In this document: in pieces, positions 14,858 to 20,862 of the stretch
How the letters are laid out: each line of letters opens with the position of its first letter
How positions within the stretch are numbered: the first letter of the stretch is position 1
NCBI GenBank assembly: GCA_902795975.1
Contig: CADBNE010000016.1
Location: forward strand, 1 to 20,862
DNA: 20,862 nt
Direction: 5' to 3'
Origin: an uncultured Erysipelotrichaceae bacterium
GTDB lineage: Bacteria > Bacillota_I > Bacilli_A > RF39 > UBA660
Notes under the pieces: model-generated
What the model was told of the DNA's origin: nothing
The model's input: only the letters and a program-made list of their open reading frames with translations
Database searches by the model: none
Program-made: the position numbers and the translations under genes

Positions 14858-15505
14858 TTACAAATTTCTATTATGTAAACATACCTTATATAATTTTTTT
14901 TGATACTTATATCTATCCATTAATTCTTCATTTAAATATTCTATATCAAAATCTTTAAAATAATATCTTATATCATCTTCATCAAAAAATCTTTTTAATC
15001 TATTATCATTTGTCATATATAAATGTTTTTCTACTTCTAATCCATTACCTGCTCCATGATTATAATCATTAATAGAATTAACTCTTATTATTAAGTAACC
15101 ATCCATACTTAATACTCTTTTTATATCTTTTATTATCTTAATAGTATCCTCTTCTTTAAAATAGTGAATACTTAAATCTGCTATTACAATATCAAAAGAA
15201 TTATCACTAAAAGGTAATCCATCTAACATATTAAAACATTTAGTATCATAAATATCTGGAAAACTATTTCTTATATTTTCTATAGCAGTTAAGGATATAT
15301 CACAAACTATTACATCTTTATTTAATTTAGATAAATATACAATATTATTACCACTACCTCCACCTAAATCTAATATAGGTGTATTACAATTTAATATAAT
15401 ATCTTTAAATATATCTAACCAATCATCAATTTGGTTTTTATCTATTACATAATTTTTATAATAATTATCCCAATATATTATAGAATTTTCTATTTCTTTA
15501 CTCAT
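14858..15505 (-). CDS. Class I SAM-dependent methyltransferase
   Basis: The 215-residue soluble enzyme has the Rossmann motifs of small-molecule methyltransferases: motif I LDLGGGSGNN (45-54), the acidic end of strand 2 (VCDIS, D69), motif II/III MLDGLPFSDNSFDIVIAD (93-110) and post-motif VLSMDGYLIIRV. The substrate is unknown. The ATG at 15503-15505 lies one base after the stop of the YjjX-like gene with GGAAAG upstream. A longer ORF from an earlier ATG (15526) would overlap that gene by 20 nt without a ribosome-binding site, so it was not chosen. It is the last gene of the HD-PRTase-NTPase operon, whose other members concern nucleotides, but a nucleotide substrate is only a guess. Confidence 0.85.
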   Translation of the reverse strand: MSKEIENSIIYWDNYYKNYVIDKNQIDDWLDIFKDIILNCNTPILDLGGGSGNNIVYLSKLNKDVIVCDISLTAIENIRNSFPDIYDTKCFNMLDGLPFSDNSFDIVIADLSIHYFKEEDTIKIIKDIKRVLSMDGYLIIRVNSINDYNHGAGNGLEVEKHLYMTNDNRLKRFFDEDDIRYYFKDFDIEYLNEELMDRYKYQKKLYKVCLHNRNL

Positions 15506-15506
15506 A

Positions 15507-16037
15507 CTAATCTTTCCAATATTCATTTATTTGACTAGTTAAAGCCATTACAAATGCTTCTTTAGTAATATCTATTCTACTTATCACGTCTTTAGTAAGT
15601 ATGCTTATTCCACCTTTACCATTCTTTAAATCTTTTTCACTCATTATTTTATCCATTACAATACCAAGTTCTGTGCTTATTATTTCATCTACATATTTAT
15701 CAGGTACTGGAAATGCAGGTCCTGTTCCCCAACTTTCATATCCATTTTTATCTTTAATAACAGCAATATTAATTATTATCCATTTACCCAATAAATTAGT
15801 TATTCCAGATTCTATTCCTACTGCATAATCAAACACTATATTATTATCTTTAGAATAACTAATTAAGTTATCTACTCTATTACGTGCTCCATTATATATA
15901 TCTAAATCAACAGGTTCATCACTTACTCCTGATTCTACAGGTATTCCAATTACATCTACATTGTCAAAATATTCTAAAAATGCTTCTTTAGCACCTTCTA
16001 TTTTTCCTGGATTCTTTGTACCAATTAAAACTTTCAT
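15507..16037 (-). CDS. yjjX: YjjX-family (DUF84) inosine/xanthosine triphosphatase-like protein
   Basis: Members of this family hydrolyse ITP/XTP and other non-canonical purine triphosphates, cleaning the nucleotide pool. The 176-residue length is normal. Visible conserved blocks are GTKNPGKI (6-13), VSDEP (38-42), GARNR (50-54), VGIESG (73-78), ELGIVMD (123-129) and GISILTKD (143-150). These follow the VGTxNPxKI, GAxNRA, VGxExG and GAxGxLTxG pattern of the family. The start ATG has AAGGAG upstream. It lies 10 nt after the phosphoribosyltransferase-like gene and one base before the methyltransferase gene. The symbol follows the E. coli family member; orthology is not proven. Confidence 0.88.
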   Translation of the reverse strand: MKVLIGTKNPGKIEGAKEAFLEYFDNVDVIGIPVESGVSDEPVDLDIYNGARNRVDNLISYSKDNNIVFDYAVGIESGITNLLGKWIIINIAVIKDKNGYESWGTGPAFPVPDKYVDEIISTELGIVMDKIMSEKDLKNGKGGISILTKDVISRIDITKEAFVMALTSQINEYWKD

Positions 16038-16047
16038 AATATTCTCC

Positions 16048-16629
16048 TTACATATTTAACTCACTTAATTCTTCTTCTTTATTCTCCCATGGATATATAG
16101 ATATCTTTTTATATGGTATATTTAAAGTTATGCACTCTTCTTCACTTAATTCCATCGATTCATTAGTTAATCTTGCCCAAAGAGTGTGCATAACTTTTTC
16201 AACACTAAATCTATGTGTATAATCTCTAGTTAATGTAACATATATAATTTTTGTATTACTTCCAAACTTATCTAATATAATATCAACAGCTATATTAGCA
16301 GTTCTTCCCGTAATATGATTAGTATCAACTAATAATATACATTCATTATCATTTATACTTGTATCTTTTACATAATCTAATCCTATTTTTAAATCTATAT
16401 TACCATTATTATTTTTTAACTGTATTGGTAGCATATCTACTACATTTAACATATGGGATAACATAACTGCTGGTATATCTCCTCCTCTTACTATAGGAGA
16501 TATATATTTAATAGTTAAATTATTACTTTCAATATAATTTTTTATATCTTTATATAAAATATTTACCATATCATCTACTTCATCCCATGATATATCTTTT
16601 AAGTCCTCATATTTATATATATAACTCAT
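16048..16629 (-). CDS. Phosphoribosyltransferase-like protein with an altered PRPP motif
   Basis: The 193-residue protein has the type I PRTase fold: a pre-loop VRGGDIPA (47-54), then a hydrophobic strand leading into VDTNHITGRT (101-110) at the PRPP-binding motif, and a closing IYPWE (178-182) as in purine PRTases. The usual motif is VDDv..TGxT: here the second acidic residue is threonine, while D102 and TGRT are kept. It may be a PRTase with changed chemistry, or a PRTase-fold protein with a binding or regulatory role. ATG at 16627-16629 overlaps the HD gene's stop by one base (TAATG), with AAAGG upstream. A longer reading adds six residues but has no supporting site. It is part of the nucleotide-related operon. 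Confidence 0.75.
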   Translation of the reverse strand: MSYIYKYEDLKDISWDEVDDMVNILYKDIKNYIESNNLTIKYISPIVRGGDIPAVMLSHMLNVVDMLPIQLKNNNGNIDLKIGLDYVKDTSINDNECILLVDTNHITGRTANIAVDIILDKFGSNTKIIYVTLTRDYTHRFSVEKVMHTLWARLTNESMELSEEECITLNIPYKKISIYPWENKEEELSELNM

Positions 16630-17285
16630 TATAAAATACCTTTCCACTCATTTAAAAATTCATCAACATATTCTTTCATAAAATCTATTCTTTTTTTAGC
16701 AATTTTCTTTGCTGTATTAGTATTCATATTATCACCTAATTTAAACAACTTATGATAAAAATGATGTATAGATGTTGGATCATTTTTTTCATCTGCATAA
16801 TTATCACTTTCATCTATTGGAATTTCTTCATCATACATAGGTATATTATTTTTACTACTATATACAAATACTCTACCTATACCAATAGCACCTATAGCAT
16901 CCAAATTATCAGCATCTTGTAATATTAATGTATTTATATCATCTACCTTATTACCACTCCAACTATATTCTTCATGATGTTCTATAGCATAACATATCTT
17001 CTCTATAATATCACTTGATAAATTAGTATTACTTAATATTTCTCTAACTTTTGGTAATGAATCTTTTGGAGATACAAAATGTCCACATTCATTTTGCATT
17101 ATTCTATGTATATCATGCATAAATGCAGCTATACCAACTATTAACCTATCTCCATTTTCTTTATCACATATAGAGAGTGCTAAATTCATAGTTCTTATTA
17201 AATGGCCTATATCATGCCCACTAGAATCTTCTTTAAATAATTCTATAATATGTGGTTTTATTACTTCTATATATTCTTCTAACAT
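16629..17285 (-). CDS. HD-domain phosphohydrolase (YedJ-like)
   Basis: The 218-residue soluble metal-dependent hydrolase has the HD-superfamily residues in order: GHDIGHL (H24, H28), FMHDIHR (H57-D58), AIEHHEEYSW (H103/H104) and LQDADNLDAIGAIG (D124, D126). The QDADxLDAIGAIGIxR block is typical of the YedJ/COG1418-type HD proteins. Substrates of that group are not well defined; phosphate monoester or nucleotide hydrolysis is likely. It is the first gene of the four-gene operon. The start has AAGGGTGAT upstream and a TGGTAAAAT extended -10 about 25 nt before it. No terminator separates it from the acidic-tail gene upstream, so read-through is also possible. Confidence 0.85.
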   Translation of the reverse strand: MLEEYIEVIKPHIIELFKEDSSGHDIGHLIRTMNLALSICDKENGDRLIVGIAAFMHDIHRIMQNECGHFVSPKDSLPKVREILSNTNLSSDIIEKICYAIEHHEEYSWSGNKVDDINTLILQDADNLDAIGAIGIGRVFVYSSKNNIPMYDEEIPIDESDNYADEKNDPTSIHHFYHKLFKLGDNMNTNTAKKIAKKRIDFMKEYVDEFLNEWKGIL

Positions 17286-17310
17286 ATTATCACCCTTATC
17301 TTAATAAGTT

Positions 17311-17319
17311 ATTTTACCA
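17311..17319 (-). promoter_or_regulatory. Possible extended -10 promoter of the nucleotide-related operon
   Basis: TGGTAAAAT is read on the minus strand, with TGAATA 17 nt upstream as a half-matching -35. It is the only promoter-like element in the 47-nt gap, and no terminator lies before it. Confidence 0.5.
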
Positions 17320-17332
17320 ATATTAACATCTG

Positions 17333-17701
17333 CTATTCATCTTCGTAATAGTAATCATCTTCTTCACTATCTTCTTCAAAATTATAATCTTCATAATCAC
17401 TATTATTTACTATATTTCTTTCATCAGGCATTAAATAATCTTCACTAGTATTAATATTACTTAAACCTTCTCCTAATCCAGATAAAACACCAGAAATTGC
17501 CGCATTTCTAAACATTCTTCCTAATTCTCTTGATTCTTTATCTTGTTGTTTTTGTTCTTCTTTCTTACTCTGTATAACTTTATCTATTATTTCTGTACTT
17601 TGATTATCTCTTATCATATTTAATCTTATTTGTTCTAAATCATCTAAGCTTAAACTATCTATAATATCATCTATAGTACTAAATACATGTGCATCATCCA
17701 T
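17333..17701 (-). CDS. Small acidic-tailed protein of unknown function
   Basis: The 122-residue product is not recognised. It has a helical N-terminal half (a Leu/Ile/Asp-rich segment, then a Gln/Lys/Glu-rich probable coiled coil at about 40-60), a short apolar piece with AAISGVLSGLGEGL (about 67-80), and a strongly acidic, Tyr-rich tail (last about 30 residues, with EEDDYYYEDE at the end). The start ATG lies one base after the stop of the ART-like gene (TAGTATG). A GTG 21 nt earlier would also keep frame but has no ribosome-binding site. GAGGG lies 14 nt upstream of the ATG, so coupling is likely. The tail may mimic nucleic acid or bind basic partners; this is a guess. Confidence 0.6.
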   Translation of the reverse strand: MDDAHVFSTIDDIIDSLSLDDLEQIRLNMIRDNQSTEIIDKVIQSKKEEQKQQDKESRELGRMFRNAAISGVLSGLGEGLSNINTSEDYLMPDERNIVNNSDYEDYNFEEDSEEDDYYYEDE

Positions 17702-17702
17702 A

Positions 17703-18611
17703 CTATTTACTTTTACCCTCACTTAATTCATCATCATCCCAGTCAAAATCAACCCAAGAATCATCTGAAATTTCTGATTTATATTCATCTTCAACTTGTT
17801 TTTTTTCTTGTTCCATATTATATTTATATAATTTTTGAAGTTGCTTAGTATACCAACAAATGAAAAGTTTATCAATATTTTCTCCACTTAAAGGTAATTC
17901 TCTATCGAAGAAATCAGGCGCTAAAGAAACATTATTAGTATATGCTTTAATATAATTAATATCTAATTCTTCAAATAGTTTTTTCTTATCTTCTATGGAT
18001 AAATTCATATAAAAGTTTTTATTAGGTATAAATTCCTTACTATTAGCATCATATACACCCTTTATAAATTCTGGTCTTAAGAAATAACCTTGTTCACCCT
18101 TATTTATATAAAACTGTTCATATGGATCACCCATTGAATTACTTGTTTCATAATTAAAGAAAGCATAATTAGTTGGAATACTTACTATTACTATGTTTTT
18201 AGCATCTTTATGTGGCCAATTATTTAATAATTCGCTTTGTTTATTAAATAGTTCTTGTGAACCGAAACCTAGTGCTACTGTAGTACTATCTAAACCTCTT
18301 AAATTATTATCATATCCTCTTGCTTCATCAGAATTCTTTACTTTTAATCCATCTTTAAATATTAAATCAACTGTATTAGATTCTACAGTCCCATGTCCAA
18401 AATACATTAAACTATTATCATTAAACTCTTTATTTATTAATTGTGTATCATTAATACCATAACCCTTTATACCAGGTATAATTGTACCATCATAATTTAA
18501 ATCAAAATTAGTATTAACATTATCTACTACTATATCTCTATATCTCTCAGGTATATCTTCTACACTATCAATAAGTAAAGAATTTCTTTCTATATCAAAT
18601 ATATTTGGCAT
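17703..18611 (-). CDS. Unknown protein with possible ADP-ribosyltransferase-like fold
   Basis: The 302-residue product has no signal peptide or membrane segment. Counting from M1 of the ATG start, FGHGT (71-75) followed about 12 residues later by FKDGL resembles the HGT...I...GL start of ADP-ribosyltransferase/KptA/PARP folds. Then come STTVALGFG (about 109-117), NNWPHKDAKNIVIVSIP (about 130-146) and GYFLRPEFIKGVYD (about 175-188), which could supply the later strands and a glutamate (E181). The last about 40 residues are very acidic with Trp/Asp repeats (SWVDFDWDDDE). ATG at 18609-18611 has AGGTGG upstream; an in-frame GTG nine bases earlier overlaps that site and was rejected. It lies 12 nt after the zinc-ribbon gene and one base before the acidic-tail gene. 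The ART assignment is a motif-level suggestion only. Confidence 0.65.
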   Translation of the reverse strand: MPNIFDIERNSLLIDSVEDIPERYRDIVVDNVNTNFDLNYDGTIIPGIKGYGINDTQLINKEFNDNSLMYFGHGTVESNTVDLIFKDGLKVKNSDEARGYDNNLRGLDSTTVALGFGSQELFNKQSELLNNWPHKDAKNIVIVSIPTNYAFFNYETSNSMGDPYEQFYINKGEQGYFLRPEFIKGVYDANSKEFIPNKNFYMNLSIEDKKKLFEELDINYIKAYTNNVSLAPDFFDRELPLSGENIDKLFICWYTKQLQKLYKYNMEQEKKQVEDEYKSEISDDSWVDFDWDDDELSEGKSK

Positions 18612-18623
18612 ATATTCCACCTA

Positions 18624-18818
18624 CTATCTATTATTATCAATATAATTTTTCAAATCCTTAGTATATGTTCTATTACAATTATCACAATAATAAAATAATT
18701 GATTATTATCTTTTTTCTCTTGTAATTTATTACCACAATTTGGACATTTAGGTTCATATCCCAAAAATTCATCTAAAGTATCTGTAGCAACTAAATAATC
18801 AAATAACTTATCATCCAT
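18624..18818 (-). CDS. Small zinc-ribbon protein
   Basis: The 64-residue product has an acidic helical N-terminus (MDDKLFDYLVATDTLDEFLG) and a CPNC...CDNC zinc ribbon (C25, C28, C45, C48). Such small ribbons can bind nucleic acid or act as adaptors; the sequence does not decide which. The MDD start and acidic character echo the start of the acidic-tail protein two genes downstream. The ribosome-binding site is weak (GAGAG). An extended -10 promoter lies about 25 nt upstream, making it the first gene of a three-gene operon. Confidence 0.7.
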   Translation of the reverse strand: MDDKLFDYLVATDTLDEFLGYEPKCPNCGNKLQEKKDNNQLFYYCDNCNRTYTKDLKNYIDNNR

Positions 18819-18842
18819 ACTAATTACTCTCTTTATAATTTC

Positions 18843-18851
18843 ATTATAGCA
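18843..18851 (-). promoter_or_regulatory. Extended -10 promoter of the zinc-ribbon/ART-like operon
   Basis: TGCTATAAT is read on the minus strand (TATAAT at 18843-18848), 14 nt downstream of the terminator stem of the metallopeptidase-like gene. Confidence 0.65.
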
Positions 18852-18862
18852 TAATAATTAAA

Positions 18863-18890
18863 TAAAACTCGTAAAATAATTTACGAGTTT
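18863..18890 (-). terminator. Intrinsic terminator of the HExxH protein gene
   Basis: AAACTCGTAAA (18865-18875) pairs with TTTACGAGTTT (18880-18890): an 11-bp stem with an ATAA loop, followed on the minus strand by TTTTATTT. It is nearly the same sequence as the terminator at 20690-20717. Confidence 0.85.
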
Positions 18891-18899
18891 ACATACTAT

Positions 18900-19913
18900 T
18901 TATATTTGTTTTTTATTATCATTTGAAGATATTTCTATGCCTATAATTTGTTGTGCTAAAGCTCTTGATTTATTCTTTAACATATATTTTGCAAAACTAT
19001 TATAATCTCCACCATTATCTAATAAGCATAAAAAATATTTAGTATCTAAATCATCTATTACTTCAAATTCTTTATGTAATGAAAGAGTAGCAGCTTTATT
19101 TGAATATATACAATATGAATTTTTTGTTTCCTCACCCTTTAATAAATGTTCTTTATCAGGATTTTCTTTATATGCTATTAAATCTACACAATATACATAA
19201 TCTAATCTGAATAAAAAATCTTCAAACTCATATGGAAACTTATATTTTTCTTTAGAAATTTCATATAATTGTTTTAATTTATCTAATCCAATATTATTTT
19301 CATATAAATAATTAATTGATACAAAATAATCTTTAGTAACACCTAACATAATAGATAATTTTCTTAATATTGAATCATACATTTCATAATTATGTAATGA
19401 AGAAATTACTACTCCCCCACTAGACATTCTTAATTTTTCAGAAGTAATTTCTTTTTCTTCGAATTCAATACCATGTACCATACTATATACTTTTTCAGCA
19501 AAGTATTGGGTTTGTGCTTCCATAATCATTCTGCCCACATTAAAATCTTGATTAATACCTACTTCATCATTTAAAGGGTTTGTTTGTGCTGCATGATGTA
19601 GTTCATGATATATTACAATTTCTCTTAATGGTTCTTCTAAATTATTTCTTATATATATTGTTTTACTTACAGGCTCTCTTAATCCTTTACAATCTGGTCC
19701 TAATTCTTTATATATATCACTATTTTCATCATAGAACTCTATTTTAGATGCATATAATAACGCATTATCTATTATCATTTCAATATTATTTGAACCTAAT
19801 ATTTGAGTACTATTAACTAATGCCCAAAAGTAATTTGTATAATACTCTAATGTATTATTATCTATATCATTCTTTTTATTATATATATAATTCTTTATAT
19901 CTTCTCTATTCAT
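18900..19913 (-). CDS. HExxH metallopeptidase-like protein of unknown family
   Basis: The 337-residue cytosolic protein has no signal peptide. It has a gluzincin-like zinc site: HELHH (H103, E104, H107) in IVIYHELHHAAQT, and MEAQTQYFAEKVY about 25 residues later, offering E132 as a third ligand. The strand TIYIRNNL just before is like the edge strand that precedes the active-site helix in such enzymes. The C-terminal 180 residues are helical with no known motif. A protease or a degenerate protease-like protein are both possible; the substrate is unknown. The start has AGGAG 8 nt upstream. It has its own promoter and terminator and is divergent from the J-domain gene. Confidence 0.7.
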   Translation of the reverse strand: MNREDIKNYIYNKKNDIDNNTLEYYTNYFWALVNSTQILGSNNIEMIIDNALLYASKIEFYDENSDIYKELGPDCKGLREPVSKTIYIRNNLEEPLREIVIYHELHHAAQTNPLNDEVGINQDFNVGRMIMEAQTQYFAEKVYSMVHGIEFEEKEITSEKLRMSSGGVVISSLHNYEMYDSILRKLSIMLGVTKDYFVSINYLYENNIGLDKLKQLYEISKEKYKFPYEFEDFLFRLDYVYCVDLIAYKENPDKEHLLKGEETKNSYCIYSNKAATLSLHKEFEVIDDLDTKYFLCLLDNGGDYNSFAKYMLKNKSRALAQQIIGIEISSNDNKKQI

Positions 19914-19951
19914 TATTTAGTCTCCTACTAATATTTTTTTATTCTATAATC

Positions 19952-19960
19952 ATTATATCA
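19952..19960 (-). promoter_or_regulatory. Extended -10 promoter of the HExxH protein gene
   Basis: TGATATAAT is read on the minus strand (TATAAT at 19952-19957); no good -35 is present. The start near 19945 leaves a leader of about 32 nt with AGGAG. Confidence 0.65.
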
Positions 19961-19998
19961 TATTTATAATATTTAAATAATTAACTAAAAATAGTTGA

Positions 19999-20027
19999 TT
20001 GATTTTCATTTAGAATTAATATATAAT
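19999..20027 (+). promoter_or_regulatory. Promoter of the J-domain gene
   Basis: TTGATT (19999-20004), a 17-nt spacer and TATAAT (20022-20027). A tandem TTGA just upstream (19995) gives a poorer spacing of 21. The start near 20034 leaves a leader of about 23 nt with a strong AAGGAGGAGG. Confidence 0.75.
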
Positions 20028-20056
20028 ATACAAATTAAAAAGGAGGAGGAAATAAT

Positions 20057-20680
20057 ATGAAAACATATTATGAAATTCTTGGCGTTTCTGAAACTGCAAC
20101 ACAAGATGAAATTAAAAAAGCATTTAAAAAAGAAATGAAAAAATGGCATCCAGATATGAATCCTAATAACAATAACGCAATTGAAATGGCAAAATTAATA
20201 AATGAAGCATATTCTATTTTAAGTGATAATCTTAAAAGAAAGGAATATGATTCTAAGCATTTAAATAATAAACAAAATAAAGTATACAATGATACAGGAA
20301 AAGAATATACTACTCATAATAAAACATATGAAAATGACACTAAAAGAGCAAAACATATTCTAGAGGATTTTAAAAAATTAAATAAAATATCTTATGATTT
20401 ATATTCAGATTTATTATCAAATACTGAAGACAGTAATGAGAAAAAGTTAGATTTAATAGTATCTGCTCTAGAATATATCAGTATAATATGTGATACTAAT
20501 TTAATTTTAATTGGTTTAACTAGAGAAAGAATTAATGATGGTGATTATCAAAACTGTGAAGTTAGCTTAGATGATTTAAAAGATATATTACATGAATATG
20601 TAAGATGTTTATATGTAGAGAATGCATTAAACACTTTAAAAAATAAATATAGTGTCAATAATTTCAATTTTACAAAATAA
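20057..20680 (+). CDS. J-domain (DnaJ-like) co-chaperone with a novel C-terminal domain
   Basis: The 207-residue cytosolic protein has a complete J domain at residues 2-66: YYEILGVSETATQDEIKKAF, HPD at 31-33 (required to stimulate DnaK ATPase), INEAYSILSD and RKEYD. There is no Gly/Phe region, zinc-finger domain or client-binding barrel, so it is not DnaJ itself but a specialised type III J-protein. The rest (about 67-207) is an Asn/Lys-rich linker and a helical domain of about 115 residues not recognised here. It probably directs DnaK to a particular substrate. The start has a strong GGAGG site. A bidirectional terminator follows, so it is monocistronic. Confidence 0.88.
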   Translation: MKTYYEILGVSETATQDEIKKAFKKEMKKWHPDMNPNNNNAIEMAKLINEAYSILSDNLKRKEYDSKHLNNKQNKVYNDTGKEYTTHNKTYENDTKRAKHILEDFKKLNKISYDLYSDLLSNTEDSNEKKLDLIVSALEYISIICDTNLILIGLTRERINDGDYQNCEVSLDDLKDILHEYVRCLYVENALNTLKNKYSVNNFNFTK

Positions 20681-20689
20681 CAAACATAA

Positions 20690-20717
20690 AAAAACTCGTA
20701 AATAATTACGAGTTTTT
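20690..20717. terminator. Bidirectional terminator after the J-domain gene
   Basis: AAAAACTCGTAA (20690-20701) pairs with TTACGAGTTTTT (20706-20717): a 12-bp stem with an ATAA loop and T-runs on both strands. It ends the J-domain gene on the plus strand and the SEC-C remnant on the minus strand. Confidence 0.85.
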
Positions 20718-20720
20718 ATC

Positions 20721-20862
20721 TTATTTATTCTTACCGCAGCAAGCTTTATATTTCTTTCCAGATCCGCATGGCATTCATTTAAAACTACCGTGTAATTTTT
20801 TCCTTTTAAAGTGGGCTTTATTACTCAAAAAGTTGAATAGTTTACTCATAAATTGTAATAAA
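20721..20862 (-). pseudogene. 3' end of a SEC-C-motif gene, apparently frameshifted (runs off the right edge)
   Basis: The minus strand encodes PCGSGKKYKACCGKNK followed by TAA at 20721-20723. This is the SEC-C zinc-binding motif (normally CPCGSGKKYKxCCG) seen at the C-terminus of SecA and in many small proteins. The first cysteine is lost: the frame reads TGA ATG CCA TGC from 20777 down. Adding one base there would restore an Asn-Glu-Cys-Pro-Cys run, in frame with an upstream stretch that is open from about 20822. A different frame is open from the edge and ends FK-stop at the same place (SKLFNFLSNKAHFKRKK...). The simplest reading is a one-base deletion in a SEC-C protein, either real decay or an assembly error. 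Confidence 0.55.

Noticed and set aside
15506..15526. Longer start for the methyltransferase (adds seven residues, overlapping yjjX)
   Set aside because: No ribosome-binding site precedes that ATG; the ATG one base after the yjjX stop has GGAAAG upstream.
17702..17722. GTG start giving a 129-residue acidic-tail protein
   Set aside because: It overlaps the upstream coding end without a ribosome-binding site; the ATG one base after the upstream stop repeats the reinitiation layout seen at 15505.
1..20862. tRNA, rRNA, CRISPR array or insertion sequence
   Set aside because: No cloverleaf-like segment, regularly spaced repeat or transposase reading frame was found; no gap without a gene exceeds about 150 bp.

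Overview
The window is a very AT-rich, gene-dense piece of a low-G+C Gram-positive-type chromosome. Genes are short, and spacing is mostly under 100 bp, often with 1-4 bp overlaps. Shine-Dalgarno sites are strong (AGGAGG/GGTGAT type), intrinsic terminators are compact A/T hairpins, and promoters are consensus sigma-A type, often with an extended -10. TGA is used as a stop (7061-7063 and 9962-9964) and tryptophan is TGG, so the code is standard and not the Mycoplasma code. The proteins (L13, a four-cysteine TrpRS, SEC-C motif, YtrB-like ABC transporter) suggest an anaerobic, host-associated Bacillota/Bacilli lineage such as the RF39 or Erysipelotrichia type. That placement is inference; no rRNA or tRNA is present to confirm it. 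No CRISPR array, insertion sequence or phage structural gene was seen.

Layout, mostly minus strand. (1) 1-1460: start of rplM with its promoter and leader hairpin, and trpS, whose product carries a C-x20-C-x6-C-x2-C motif like the [4Fe-4S] TrpRS of Thermotoga. (2) 1535-2785: a membrane-anchored protein of unknown function. (3) 2866-6500: an operon of three paralogous membrane-anchored proteins built from tandem thioredoxin-like domains, some keeping CxxC and some having lost it, followed by a bacterial PH-domain protein. (4) 6552-7804: a COG3910-like ATPase coupled by ATGA to an unknown protein. (5) 7853-9384: an ABC exporter pair. (6) 9447-10909: a GT2 glycosyltransferase overlapping a short, diverged GT-A-like partner. 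(7) 10978-13066, plus strand: a membrane-anchored propeller-like protein, then a DHH/DHHA1 phosphoesterase. (8) 13083-14211: a GNAT acetyltransferase and an isoprenylcysteine-methyltransferase-like membrane protein. (9) 14263-14796: a lipoprotein. (10) 14858-17285: a tightly packed nucleotide-related operon (HD hydrolase, phosphoribosyltransferase-like protein, YjjX/DUF84 NTPase, methyltransferase). (11) 17333-18818: a zinc-ribbon protein, a possible ADP-ribosyltransferase-fold protein and an acidic-tailed protein. (12) 18900-20680: an HExxH metallopeptidase-like gene divergent from a J-domain protein, the pair flanked by two near-identical terminator hairpins. (13) 20721-20862: the end of a SEC-C-motif gene that looks frameshifted.

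The parts most likely to hold something undescribed are the tandem-thioredoxin/PH operon, the zinc-ribbon/ART-like/acidic operon, and the HD-PRTase-NTPase-methyltransferase operon. Function for all three is inferred from family features and neighbourhood only.
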